DNA of 64,000 nt from Wuchereria bancrofti (GCA_005281725.1 SSBO01000012.1:12703692-12767691), one strand, 5' to 3'. Counted from the stretch's first letter, positions 1 to 15,300 are shown. Made by a program: numbers and translations. Notes: generated by a model from the sequence alone, not told the origin.

Positions 1-59
1 ATATTATATTATCATAGCATTATTATATTACATACACTACATTATAATCTTACATTACA

Positions 60-78
60 TTTACTAATTATTATTATA

Positions 79-112
<34 letters not shown>

Positions 113-125
113 TATTATTATTATA
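60..125. repeat. ATT/TTA microsatellite
   Basis: A run of ATT trinucleotides lies at the left edge of the window. It marks where similarity to the 18.1 kb region becomes unresolvable, because both copies start in ATT-rich sequence. Confidence 0.8.
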
Positions 126-2515
126 TGCCATCAATCTTTTTCTTCTAGCTTTAATTGGTTAAACGACTTTATTCAAGAAATATTTTTTTATGATTGTTTG
201 CTGTACAGAATTAACAAATTAATTCTTTTTCTCTCCCTCTTTGATCTTTTTTGCTTTTTCATTAATACATCTTTGTTTTTGATATATTAACTTAACTTCC
301 ATCCCATTTAATAAACTAAACTAATAAGATATTATGGATGGATACTATTTAACTAAACGATTGGTTCACTGTTCATTAAGTTAGTGATTTGGAGGCTATA
401 GTTAGATGATAAAGAGGAGTAAAGGTGTCAGTCAGCATGCGTTCCACGTTAACACGGAATTCACATATGTAACATATGTAACACGTTATTTAATAAATCA
501 AACGATTGTGTGTACTATTTTTTATCTAAAATTTACAATCACAAGGAAAAAGTTTTACGTCATATCTTCATCAAGTCGGTTGAAGTTGTGAAATTTGGGG
601 TTCAGTCTGAATATAACTTGTGGCTTAGAGTGGAATTAGACTTTCGTATGTTCAAGAGCTTTCTTGTTTGTTATTGTAGTTGGAATAGACGAGTGCGTTG
701 AACGGAAGGTCTGCTGTGACGATTTTATTCGCTAACAAGCGTGTTCCACGTTAACACGGAATTCACATATATAGGTATTGATCTATAGCAACAATACGGA
801 TAATTTCGTAGAGTATCTACGAATTTGATGAAGAAAATGGGTAAATAAATAAACTGATGGGGAAATGAATTGAATTGTGAGTGAGGGAGAGCAGCCGAAC
901 TGTAGCTTACTGCTAAAGAAAAACTGAGAAACACTGATAAAACTGATTGAGTTTAAATCCTTATATAGTGGGCACTGACTTGCAATAAGAGCATGATTAT
1001 TGAGTGAGGAGCTATCAGATGATCTTTACTCTTTATATAGTAAGAGATGGGTTTTAATATTGTAGCTTGCCAAAGGTTGACTATCAGTTTAAAAGACCTT
1101 ACAATATTTCGACATTTCAAGCAAATTTGATTTGGAACAAAGGAGTAGTTTTTAACATATTAAACAATGTACATGCTCTTTGTTATCAGATGAAAATGTC
1201 TAGACAAGCAGATAAGCTCAACTACAATGGGAAGATGAGTGTTGAAATAATGATTGCTTACATGATGTATAATTTGAAACAGTTTCACATTTATAATGTT
1301 CATTTAAAACGAATTTTAATATTATGGATTAATACAATTTTATTTGATATATTTTGTAATTTGGAGGTTCGCGAGATTACTTCGAGTTTCGCGACAGAAG
1401 TTCAAAATTAGACGATCGATATAAACTGGTACAATTACGGATGCATGGAGAAAATCAAAGAATATTATTAAAAACAAAAATTGCGGAATTATTGAAAATA
1501 ATATAACAATGTGTGAGAAATATGGTTGGTTAATTGATCGGAAAATTTTAAAGCTCTTATCAGACTTTACATGTAAAATTACAGGCCGGTAAGTTGATAA
1601 GTGCTAAAAATTACTCATTAATTAATAAATATCAAAAGCAAAAAAAAGTATTTTGTAAGTATTATTTTTTTTTAAAAAAAGTAAAAAAATATAGTATTGC
1701 ATGGTACATGTATGTATATATATTAGATTATAAAAGATTTTTATTTTTAAAAAAATAATAAAAATTATTAAGTAGGAAAAGAAGAAAAACATTTTGTAGT
1801 TATAGCATAAATGGACAATTTGTTAGAAAAAATTTATAATAATTTGATTTTTTGGGAGGAGCAAACACTGCTATTAAATATTAAGCTGTAATGATTTTTG
1901 TATGAATAAGTTAATTGATAAATTGTATAAGAACTTAAAGAAGAAAGAAACAAGGGAGAAGAGAAGAGAGAGAAAGAGAGGGATAAGGGAGAAATAGTAT
2001 TTGTCATGTGGATGAGAAAATGTAGCGTGTAATTTGCAATTTGTTGCTATCATATTATTATTATTAATTATTATTATCATTATTATTATTATTGTTATTA
2101 TTATTGCTACCATTGTTTTATCATAATTATCACCATTCTTCGATCTTTTTCAGTTATAAATCCATGCATAAGTATATGTATGTAATGTATTCATTAGCTG
2201 ACAGAGTTATTGGTTCTCAAATAATTTTCACTTCAAACGCTTTCCATTTATGAATTAGACTTTTAACGCCCATCAGTCTATTAGCTTATTTCCATCAATA
2301 CCTAAATGTCTGATTCTAATTTTGTTTACTATACACGACGATGCATTTTGTTAAAATTACAATAAATGAGAGATAGAGAAGAAAAAAGGTGAGATAAAAT
2401 TCAAATAAAATTAGGAGATTCAAAATTATTTGCGATGAAATTTATAATTGTTTGTACGATAATTGAATAAAGTAAAAAGAGGAATGGAAGAAAAAATATT
2501 AATTAACTGTTAATA
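126..2515 (+). repeat. Left copy of the 18.1-19.8 kb intergenic segment
   Basis: This stretch is recognisably the same sequence as about 18139-19775 in the same orientation. Shared landmarks include the ATGCCATCAATCTTTT start, the GATGATAAAGAG..GTAAAGGTGTCAGT block (404 versus 18418), the GTTCAAAATTAGACGAT block (about 1400 versus 18591), the TTTGTCATGTG block (about 1999 versus 19182) and the TCCATG.ATAAGTATATG block (about 2160 versus 19447). The two copies differ by many substitutions and small indels, so the duplication is not recent. The left copy alone carries the 810-bp insertion at 587-1396. No coding potential is supported: short open frames here are not conserved between the copies. 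Confidence 0.85.
587..1396. mobile_element. Solo LTR with 5-bp target-site duplication
   Basis: An 810-bp insertion begins TGTGAAATTTGG and ends TTTCGCGACA, the TG..CA ends of an LTR. It is flanked by the direct repeat GAAGT at 582-586 and 1397-1401. The paralogous site at 18588-18592 has a single GAAGT and no insert, so it is an empty site that defines the insertion exactly. No retroviral coding sequence is present inside, so this looks like a solo LTR left after recombination. TATATAG boxes occur near 963 and 1035 and could be promoter remnants. A 114-codon open frame (1067-1411) crosses the LTR end and is not a gene. The LTR type (BEL/Pao, Gypsy or other) cannot be told from the sequence. 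Confidence 0.85.
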
Positions 2516-2534
2516 GGTTTATTTAAATTGAAAA

Positions 2535-3395
2535 AAATTCTTGATGAGATTTAGTTAAACTTTCAATCATATAGTAAACAGTAATACTATTTTCCAGTAT
2601 TATATATTATATGTTATTCAAATAAAATAATATGATTATTTTATTTTTAACTAACTATTGTGTTAATTATTTAAGATAAAGACACAAATGCCACAACCGA
2701 GTGATGATCATAGTCAATACTACCGAAGACAAAATATTAAATTATGTCAGGTTCGTTCTTTTTATACCTTTTATCTCTCTCTTCTCTTTTTATCTAATAA
2801 GTAAGCTAATTAATTAATTATTACAGGAACTAGCTGATAAAAATCTTTTAATTGAACGACTTCTCTATGAAAAAGCTTAAGAATAAGAATAAGAAACATA
2901 GTAGCCATTCCAAAAAGTTGAACCAAAAGGATTATTTAAATTAATTATAAAAATTTTTTAACATATGTACAATAATTATATTATTCGTTCTTAAGAACAA
3001 CAACTACTTCCCTATAAAATTAAATTTTTGAAACATGAAAAACAAAGATAATTAGTTATGCTTAATTAAAAAAAAAGAATAACTGTATAACTCTGATATT
3101 TTCATTTCTATCAATAATTCTATTTTCTTTCTCTTAATTAATAAATTTCTATCTATTAATAATCAGATCTTTTTATTTCATGATAATTCTAGTTAATCAA
3201 TCAAATATCACATTCTTAACTCATTTTAGGTTAACAACAGCAGCAACAACGACAAATGCTGAAAGGAATCAGTACGCTCAATTACATTCATGGAAATCAT
3301 CAGAAGGAACATTAATGTGAATAACTGTAATGAATTAAATGTTTATCAAAATGGAATAAAAATAAGGTAATTTAAAAGTTTACAATTTTTTAAAT
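2535..3395 (+). pseudogene. Pseudogene: last three exons of the coiled-coil gene (left copy)
   Basis: This is a copy of about 30645-31475, holding the final three exons of the unrecognised coiled-coil gene at 27560-31415. Exon equivalents lie at about 2676-2750, 2827-2929 and 3231-3320. The middle one has in-frame stop codons straight after the ERLLYEKA motif, where the right-hand copy reads on through AEKNKK. The last exon still ends in the same EGTLM-stop but has gained extra codons (a CAGCAGCAACAACGACA-rich stretch). All upstream exons are missing because the sequence jumps from the 19.8 kb equivalent to the 30.6 kb equivalent. It is a dead remnant rather than an alternative gene. Confidence 0.85.
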
Positions 3396-3440
3396 ATTGC
3401 ACTCTTAAATTACATTCAAATCCTAATATCCTTTGCCGGC

Positions 3441-3853
3441 TGTTTGATCAATCAATCACCAAACAATTTTGCATCTATAATTAATCCAATTAATCCAAGT
3501 CAAGATCTTTAATCCATTAAGTTTATTACTTTCTCTTTCTCACTACAAAAGACCAGCTGTTAATAATCTTTGTTTTTCATAAATCAAATCTCTCCCCTAG
3601 ATCCCAACTGTCATTCAGTTGGGTATATAAGCTAATGACATTCCTCCACAAAAGTTTTTCGGGCATTCATTCTTGTAATTCATCCTTTCGGTCATTCTGT
3701 GGTCATTCCTTCCTTTCTACGTTTTGATTAGCCTTCGACAATACCTTACTCCTTATAATCATATCATATCTTTCATTGCGCATTACTTTGTTGGTTTAAT
3801 TACCCGAGTTTGAAATCAAATAAAATATCTGGCAATCGATATACTCCACGACA
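3441..3853 (+). mobile_element. Probable 5' LTR of a BEL/Pao-type retroelement
   Basis: The sequence between the end of the paralogous block (about 3395) and the gag start is unique in this window. It can be read as an LTR beginning TGTTTGATC and ending ..CCACGACA. A TATA-like GTATATAAG at 3623-3631 follows an 8-bp hairpin (CCCAACTG / CAGTTGGG, 3603-3623). No matching 3' LTR is in the window, so the boundaries are tentative. A primer-binding-like TGGTGCCCGAGGTGAGG follows at 3865. Confidence 0.5.
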
Positions 3854-3864
3854 AAAAAGATTTT

Positions 3865-3881
3865 TGGTGCCCGAGGTGAGG
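3865..3881 (+). other. Putative retroelement primer-binding site
   Basis: TGGTGCCCGAGGTGAGG lies between the probable LTR and the gag ATG at 3883. Starting with TGG, it fits the form of a site pairing with a tRNA 3' end, but the tRNA was not identified. Confidence 0.4.
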
Positions 3882-3882
3882 T

Positions 3883-4552
3883 ATGTCTGCCAGCATAATT
3901 GTAAGAGCGAAATCAGTAAAACAAAATCTCGAGGAACTCCTCGATGAAATTCGACAAATAGATCTAACTCCGTTAGACCAAAAGTCGCCAATAGAAATAT
4001 TATGCCAGGAATACGAAACGAGGCTAAGAATCATCAAGGAAAAATTGATGCGCCTCGGAAAATATGTTGGTACTCTTGAAAAAATCAACGACAAATGGTT
4101 GGAATACATTCAACAAACCCCAATGTTGCAAAGGAAGAAAGAAGAAGAGAAATATGAAGAAGTGGCAACTGATGATAGGTATTTAAATTTAATCAACACA
4201 GGTACGGATACTATTCCAGTAGTAAATTTGCCTCAACTGTCATTGCCAACATTCAGCGATGATCCTAAAACATGGAGAGAGTTCTGGAGTAGTTTCGAAG
4301 CCTCCGTACATTCTCAAAATATACCCGATATATAAAAGTTAAATTATTTAGTTTCCTGTCTAAAGGGAAGCGCCCTACAACTAGTAAGAGGCTATGATAG
4401 GGCAGCTATGATACAACTGAGAATTATAACATCATAAGAGAATTACTAGTGGAAAAATTTGGTCGTGTTCAAAATTACTGTACAATGAGCTCATATCTAC
4501 AAAACGAAACGACCGAAATTGGAAAACTCTAGTCGAAGAAATGGGAAGAATG
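3883..4552 (+). pseudogene. Broken BEL/Pao gag (DUF1759-type) fragment
   Basis: A 150-codon open frame (3883-4335) has the character of a BEL/Pao gag: a charged, helical N-terminal part followed by the conserved LPTFSDDPKTWREFW motif of the DUF1759 region. After codon 150 there is a stop (TAA), then similarity to the family continues in the same frame, then a frameshift and further stops. It ends abruptly at 4552, where sequence copied from 59.5 kb begins. No protease, reverse transcriptase, RNase H or integrase follows. It is a decayed 5' fragment and cannot be active on its own. Its position exactly between two paralogous blocks suggests it took part in, or landed at, the rearrangement. Confidence 0.8.
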
Positions 4553-4970
4553 TTCATAGAGTGGCGCTACTTTTGTTAACGTAAAATTTGTATTTGCGGT
4601 TTACGTCAAACGAGTAAACATTACATTATGTGAAATATTTATGAAGTTAATGTTATACGTGGATAATGTCATAAGTAAATATTATATTGCATAGAGTTTA
4701 CTTAACAACACGTAAAAATTTATATTACACAGATTGAACACAAGCAGTTTGCAGGAAGATTTCAAAGAAAATAGTTGTATTATTCTAAATGAGAACGTTT
4801 CATCCTCTGAAGATCGATTTGATTTTGGTGAAGAAGATAATTGGATGCGTCCCAGGTATGCATGACTGCAGCTCTTTCAAAATGTCGATCGCACATTAAT
4901 GGCCGAAAAGAAGCAACAGAATTTTTCGAAAGGAATGTTTCCTGTATATATGTTTGCAATCATGCAAACA
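4553..4970 (+). pseudogene. Pseudogene: last exon of NTMT1 (left copy)
   Basis: 4553-4713 matches the sequence upstream of NTMT1 (59521-59683). The copy then jumps to the intron before its final exon (right-hand equivalent about 62127), so about 2.4 kb holding exons 1-4 is missing. The exon equivalent starts at 4755. It keeps the SSEDR motif and MAEKKQQNF, but has lost one codon in the EEDN-W region and gained a premature TGA (GCA TGA where NTMT1 reads GCA TTA). The end is further disturbed by a palindromic insertion after ATGTTTGCAATC. With no catalytic core this is clearly dead. Confidence 0.85.
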
Positions 4971-4990
4971 TATATAATATATACCATGGT
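4943..4990. repeat. Palindrome in the NTMT1 pseudo-exon
   Basis: TATATATGTTTGCA is followed after ATCA by its reverse complement TGCAAACATATATA, then a doubled ATACCATG.TGTAAAT unit. The right-hand copy (about 62366-62395) has the first arm only, so the palindrome arose in the left copy, probably by template switching. Confidence 0.7.
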
Positions 4991-5586
4991 GTAAATATAC
5001 CATGATGTAAAATATATATAAATTGTATATTTGTGCATTGTGGGTTTAAATATATCTCATTCCTCTTTTCACGTGTTGTTATGAATTTCCGAAATAAAAA
5101 AATTGTTTAATATATTGTCTAAGTTGAACGTTTATTCTGAACGTTTATTTCTCTCATTGATCCATGGAGAAATATTTGGAATAAAGAAGGGAATTTTCTG
5201 GATGCAATATGTATTTTTTTCTTTAGCTAATATGCATTTCGATTATGTTTCGTTGCATGTCAAGTAAATTTAAGAGACATACGATTTTTTTTAGCATCAA
5301 TAACAGTTTTTTAATAAAATGAGTGCATGAATTTAATCGCCTATTTCATTAGCTTTTCTTTCAGAGTGTGCGCATGCATATCCAAGTCTATTATGTACAA
5401 ATAAAAGTGCTGAAATTTCTTTTTTAGGAATGAGAAGACATTTCTAGCTTTGATCAATCAGTCATAGAGAAATGTCTATTGTTTCGTCAACAGTATCACT
5501 TCAAAAATTCAGAAAAATCTAGAGTTTCATTTTGCCAATCAGCAAATCAGTTTTACAGAAACAATGATACCTTGAATTACATAATA

Positions 5587-6839
<1,253 letters not shown>

Positions 6840-6842
6840 GCA

Positions 6843-8760
<1,918 letters not shown>

Positions 8761-9218
8761 TTCTTTTTTATTTTTCTTTTTTCGCATTATATTGGTATTT
8801 AAATCTCATAGCACAATTCATGCACTGTATTGTAGCAATTAATAATCACAATTTCTTTAAAAAAAAGGATTTTTTTTTTCATTTACTGATAAGATGACAT
8901 CATTACTCTGACATTATTAGCATACCATATATTATTGTGTAATGAAAACTTGAATCGAAATTGTCTTAAACTTATGTAATGTTTTGAAAAGGCATTGGAA
9001 TATTTGAAAATTTTGTTTAAAGTTCATGAATACTTGGAAAAAAGAATAGGTGGATTTTGAAATTTATCAGTATTTAAAAAAGCAAAAGTTTATATGGATA
9101 TTTACAAATTGCATCCTATTGAATGTCAACAAATGTCAACATTTTCAATGTAAATGAATAATGAATGTATCACTCTATCTCATATAGTTTCATTTATGCA
9201 TACCCAATATATAACTGN

Positions 9219-9278
<60 letters not shown>

Positions 9279-9365
9279 ATTATCCCGCTCTGTGTATTGC
9301 TCTGATGCTTTGGCTCGCTGTGAGTTACGTGTGTTCGTTTATTGATTTGGTCAACTTTTTTACAG
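8761..9365. other. Intergenic stretch with a contig join
   Basis: AT-rich sequence without coding signal. A single N at 9218 is followed by an ATT/TTA microsatellite (9219-9277). Sequence left and right of the N may not be adjacent in the genome. The TRIP12-like gene starts abruptly after it at an acceptor (TTTTTTACAG, ending 9365). Confidence 0.75.
9219..9277. repeat. TTA microsatellite beside an assembly N
   Basis: About 19 perfect TAT/TTA units follow the N at 9218. This is the kind of repeat at which short-read contigs end. Confidence 0.9.
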
Positions 9366-12300
9366 TTTCAAATTGTCTTGATATTTCCATGGAATAGATT
9401 TTGTAGAATGCTATCACTTATGTTTGCTAATTTAACTGATAGTTTAGGATCTGGTGGCTCAACAAATGTTCCATCTTCTGCTCATACGTCTACATCTCGT
9501 GCACGTATTTCAACGTTTATGCCATCAGCTGCTGTGGGAAGTTCATGTTCGGCTGTTTTGATGCAGTCTACGTCTACTGGTCATAGTTCATTTACGATGC
9601 CATTATCGTCTACCAGCGGATCTGCTTTAAGTCATCAGCAACGTGAAATAATTCGTCAATGGATACGTAAAGAAGGTTCGTCGTTTTTATGTGTGATAAC
9701 TGTGCGTTTTCGGTTTGTTTGCTCATATTAAACATAATTCCATGCAACATGTTAAAATGAACATTTTTTCTTTTTGAAGACTTTACTCATTTATTTGAGC
9801 ATCTGGACTGTTAAAGAAGGCTGTGCTTATCATTTCCAACCTTTCTACATTTCCAACCTTGGTTCGCCTTTTTTAGGTACTTAAAGAGTGGTGTTCCTTT
9901 GATTTTATATTTTTTATATGAGTAGTTTTCGTGACATCAAGGTGACTGAAAGTTTTACTGATAGCAAAACGTTGAAATATTCGGAAATTGTCCTCATTCT
10001 AGCTGAATATCTGATACACATGTATTTTTCGACACCATCGACTGGTATCGATGGTTCAGCTCCGTCACTTTTAAGTCGTTTGACATCTATTGCTGCATCT
10101 CTTGTTAGTGAAAAAGATGTTGGAAGCACTGCACTTGTTGGATTTAAGGTAAGTCTATTTTTTATAAGATTCACTTTTCTACTTTAACGGGAAATACGAG
10201 AATGATGATATTGAAGAGATCTGAAAGAAGAAATTGAGAGAAAAACTCGATTTAGGAAATGAACCACTTAATTTTAATTTATAAATTTTATTTGCAGGCA
10301 ATTTTACTGGAAAACGATGTAAGCGCCTTTGAACTAAATCATAGCGGTGTACTTAGTTCCCTCTGTAAATATATTACAAATTCCTCCTCATCATATCAAC
10401 CACCTCGTAAACTTCGTCTCAGACGTTTCGCTGCGGTTTTTATGTCCCTTACGGTATGTTCCACTATCTGTTAATGCTATAAACTTCGATAGAGACTTAC
10501 ATCTTGTGAAATGTTAAAATTTATTTCACGTTTTAGGTATGTTGTAACTTTTTTATTGTCACTTTTGCTGAGTGAACTATTCAGTAAAAATGTGGGGTTT
10601 GAAAATATAAAACATAAACATTGTCATAAATTGTTTATAATGTTGATTAGTTTGACTATTTAAGGTAGGATACATGTGTATTTGGAGTAAGTTATGTCAG
10701 GGTTTGTTAATGTGATATAATACATTTGATATGTTAGATCGTGGAGTGTTCCAGTGAATTTATATTTGTTTTAAAAGTCGTGGAGTGTTCCAGTGAATGC
10801 TTTAAAAAAATTAAAGATGTTTATTGTCATAAGAAGATATTTATATTTCGTTTTTAGCCAGATAATTTGAGACCAGCAGACGAATCAGATTGTTGGGTAG
10901 CTTTCGAAATTCTTGTATCAAAGTTGCTCGCATCAGTAGCACAACACGAACAGTTCCAGGTTTTTTTTATACTTTGAACTGTGATTAGAATATTAGCTTT
11001 TATCTTTTATCTGGAGTGGTAGTTCGGTGGTTAAAATTTCAGTTGATAGAATTATTATTACATATTTAAAGTGTGGAAGAGAAATTGCTGTTCTAGCATT
11101 ACATTTCAAACATTCAGATGACTGAATGTTTCCAACTGAATGTTCGAAATTATTAATTAATTTAATCGGGTTTTCTGGTTGTTTTTATGATATCATTTGT
11201 CTAGTAAGATTGATAAAATGTTTTTCAGGTTAAAGTTACTGATATGGGTGGAATCGTAACGGGTAGTTCTGGAGGAGCTTTACGCGGTTCGCAAGCTTTA
11301 CGCTTTTTCCAAACTCATCAGATTCGCGTATGTTTTTACTATGAAACTGGTGTCTTTTATGATTTTTTTTTTCACTTTTTGAAAACCTTTCGAGTTTCAC
11401 GGAAATTCGGGAATTTGAGAAGTTAGTAAATTTTTTTTTCTTTGTTTCAGTGTAATTTGAAGCGGCATCCAACTTGCAGGGATTTGAAAGAATGGAGGCA
11501 TGGACATGGCTCCATAAAGGTGTATTTTTATTAAAGTGAAAATAGCAAATAATAAGATGAGGATGGTTGATTAGAAGATATTCACATCTCGTCCAATCAA
11601 CCTCTGTAATTAATCATTGGGAAGTTTATAGTTCGTACAATTGTTGGATAACTGTATTTATGAGAATGAATATAACATTTCCCTACAGGTAGATCCGTTC
11701 ACTTCAATTTCGGCTATTGAAAGATATTTGTTGGATCGTGGGATCGGTTATGTGCGTGCGGAAGATTCATCTGGCGATGAAGATGGCAGCGATGATGACG
11801 AAATGCCTTCTGTAAGTTAATCATCAGGTGATAAATGATTTTAGGTCGTTTTAAAATTTTAATTTGAAGTCGAATTATAGGAAGGATCGATATCAGGTGG
11901 AAATTCTCAGCCCGGCCGTATAGAAATCTTAATAAATGATGAAAAAATTCCAGGACATATGTCCATTTTACAGGTACGCTTATACATTTTTTTGAAAACA
12001 CTGTTACAAAACAACAAAATTTTCGTTTTCTCTTGTTTTTACACTTTTTTTACTTGCCAGGTGTGTGTGGAACTACCAATGTCTAGATGGCATTATCAAC
12101 AGTTATCTATACGTGAAGTTTTCCTGGGGAATTAGGGGAATTCGTTTACTTATCTTTTTACAGGCACTAAGACAATTTGGGCAAGTAAGTTTGGGTGATA
12201 ATGTGGATCACTTCGCGGTTGCAACGGGTATATGGGTGAATACGCACACCCTCTATTACCGTGCTGCTGCACCGACTTCGACTGAAATATCCGAAGAACC

Positions 12301-15300
12301 AGTAGTATCAGTATCCACAACCAAGTTACCTTCTGGGAAACCCGAAAAACGGGAAAAACGGCTAAAAATTGACGAAAAGCTGTGGATTGGTTAGGGCTTT
12401 TATTTTTATTGGATTTAATTTCAAGCCAAATTTTGGTCGTTTAACTGGATGACAGATTTTCGGTCTCTTACTGACAATACTTGTGTGCAAACAGCTTTTT
12501 TTGTAAAAAATTTATAATTAGATCTTGATTCCACAGATGGTTATGGCATGTTAAGTAGCTTTTTTTTTTAGTATGGCTCAAATTTTCTTGCTGTATCGGA
12601 CTCTTTCCAGTCTTTTATGCAGTTAATTTTTTTTCTTTTTTTAAATGATTTAATTTTCATCTTTTTTGTTCTAGTAGTAAGGCAAATTCTGTGAGGAATT
12701 CCAGGTACCAAAGATTCATTTTGATTCCTTCTATTTATAATTTAAAAGTTTAAACTGTAGATTTGTCGGTTGTTATGATACATTATTATAAATCATTCAG
12801 ATGGAGAAGTTCCGGTTAGCCAGTGTCCTTTGGATTTATATTTGACGAATAAATTACCGGTCGATGTAGATGATCCTTCTGTGCCTTCTCTTGTTCTTCT
12901 TCGATGCCTTTATGCACTTAATCGTTTTTGGTGGAAATTATTTGAGGACGAAGATGTACCGCCTACCAGTCATGCACCACTTCTACCGAACACGTAGTGT
13001 TTTGTTCTTTGTAGATAAATAGTAAACATGTCAATTAGAGAGGAAGAAGAGGGGGAACGTCAACCTATGCAAGAGTTGAGAGAAGCGCGGGAATGAAAAT
13101 TGCTGGTATAGCATTGACAGCTAATTTTTTATCATTTGTCTTCAGGATAGTAGAATATTTTGCTCAGATCTTTAAAGACGGCAACTGAATGTTATTCGCA
13201 AATTAAATTCTTTGTTTAGAGCTTTTCATTCATCGAAGCTTAATGCAAAAATTGGACGTCAGTTATCTGATTTCCTGTCCGTTGCAACTCAGCAAATACC
13301 CCAATGGACTGGTGATCTAATCAAAGCAGTGTAAATTATCATTCTTTTTTCATTTTGTTTAATATTGTGATTGGCTTTTGCCAACCGCACATATTCTTGG
13401 ACAAACTTCGCTTTTTCGTCATTATTATGTGGGAACTAGGTAGCAGCGCGTAAAGCTACTAGTAGTTAAATTAGTAGGGCAGAGTTGTTAGATATAATTA
13501 ACATTGCGGGAATTTTTTGAGAATATCAGGGCGAACCGAACAAATAATTACTCTTTCTTTTAGTAAAATCTATGACTCTGAAAACCACTTGAAATTTATT
13601 TTTTGCAGGCCTTTTATCTTTACATTTTCATCTCGACGCAACTACCTGTATTGTACAGCTTTTGGACGAGATAGAGCTTTGATGCATCTTGTCAATCAAA
13701 CAGATGGTGGACAGAGTGATGGTGAAAGTGGACGTTTGACGCCACGTCTGGAAAGACGCAAGGTGTCGGTACGTCGGGATGATTTGCTTCGCCAGGCAGA
13801 ACAAACCCTTCATCATCTTGGATGCAGTCGGTTAGTGACATATAAATGACTTTATGTCGTACTATATATAGGGGTACTGCATATTTTATCCTTTGGCATT
13901 TGTTCAGCGAAGAAAAATATTTCATTTTTTCAGAGCAATGCTTGAAGTTGGTTTTGAAGGAGAAGCGGGTACTGGTTTCGGTCCAACGTTGGAGTTCTAT
14001 TCCACTGTGTCACGCGAGATACAAAAATCATCACTACGTCTTTGGCATGGTCATACCTTGGCTGCTACACTTGACGGCAATGGTAATTTATTCTGCGATG
14101 ATTACAAAATACACTTTTTCAATCAATACTTGAACGGAAAGTTGGTAATGAATTACTTCTTAGGTATGTAATTTCTAAAGTTTAAATTTCCTTCCAATTC
14201 ATACATGTATTTAAGATGGACCGGTAACAAATTATACCACAGCATCTGCTGGTCTTTATCCTGCGGTCTTTTCCTCACAAAGTGCTAAACAACGTGATGC
14301 TCGGTCGAAGAAATTCGAATTTATTGGACGTTTATTAGCGCAAGCTTTAATTGATTCACGTATGGTGAGCATTTTTATTGTGGAATATTTTGCTAAATAA
14401 GGAGTAGTTTTCTTATGCTGATTAACGCTGACCTAAGCAAGTTGGATTAAATTTGATAGAAGATAGTTGGTAGTTAATACGTCAGGCGGGTGTGCAGTTT
14501 AATCTTTCAGGTCATGGCGTTCTTGAATAGTAGATAAATAAGTTATATCACTATCAAGTTAAGTGTTTTGACGGCTATTTATTAGACGAATAGTTCTCTT
14601 TTCTATATGTAGAATTTATTTCAGCTGGATATACCGCTTAATCCCGTATTTTTTAAATGGCTTTGCGGCGAAGATAAGATGTTTGGCCTAAGTGATTTGG
14701 AAGTTTTCGACAAAAGTTTGTATCAATCTTTACGTGCACTGATTCTTACGGATCCAAATGATTTCGATTCACTCGAGCAGGTAAGATTGCAAAGAATATC
14801 TTTGATTGATGCTGCTAATAAATGTTACAGCTGTGGTATGTTTTTTAATTTTTTCAAGTTGTTCGATTTTGTGGTGGCATCATTTATTTTAATTTTTTTT
14901 TTTAATAACAGAAATAATACGTTTGATATATTGCAACTAATATCTTTCGTCTATTAATTTTCTTTCTGTAGGATGATTTGGGTAGAAATTTAGGAAAGTA
15001 GTAAGAATTAAGTGTGAAGCTTTTGTGTTTACTTTTTATTTTGTTAATTTTAAATGTTTTGCTTGTAGTACTTCACTCTGCCGGGTGACGAAAATTTCGA
15101 GCTTGTTAAAGGAGGAAAAAACCGCTTGGTGACCAGTTCGAATGTAGCTCAATTCGTCAAGGTTTTTTTTTTTTTAATTTCAACTTTAGTTTAAATTATC
15201 ATAATCTTTGTTTTCTACTCTGGCAAATCAATGAAAATGATCATAGTTCCATCTGTTGTTTATTCCAAAATTTATCGAACTTTTTATGGTACACCATGCC

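Noticed and set aside
406..934. Short open frames on both strands near the left edge
   Set aside because: They lie in the paralogous intergenic block and the solo LTR, are not conserved between copies and have no splice or family support.
1067..1411. 114-codon frame inside the LTR
   Set aside because: It crosses the LTR/host boundary at 1396 and shows no protein-family features; the empty site shows it arrived with the insertion.
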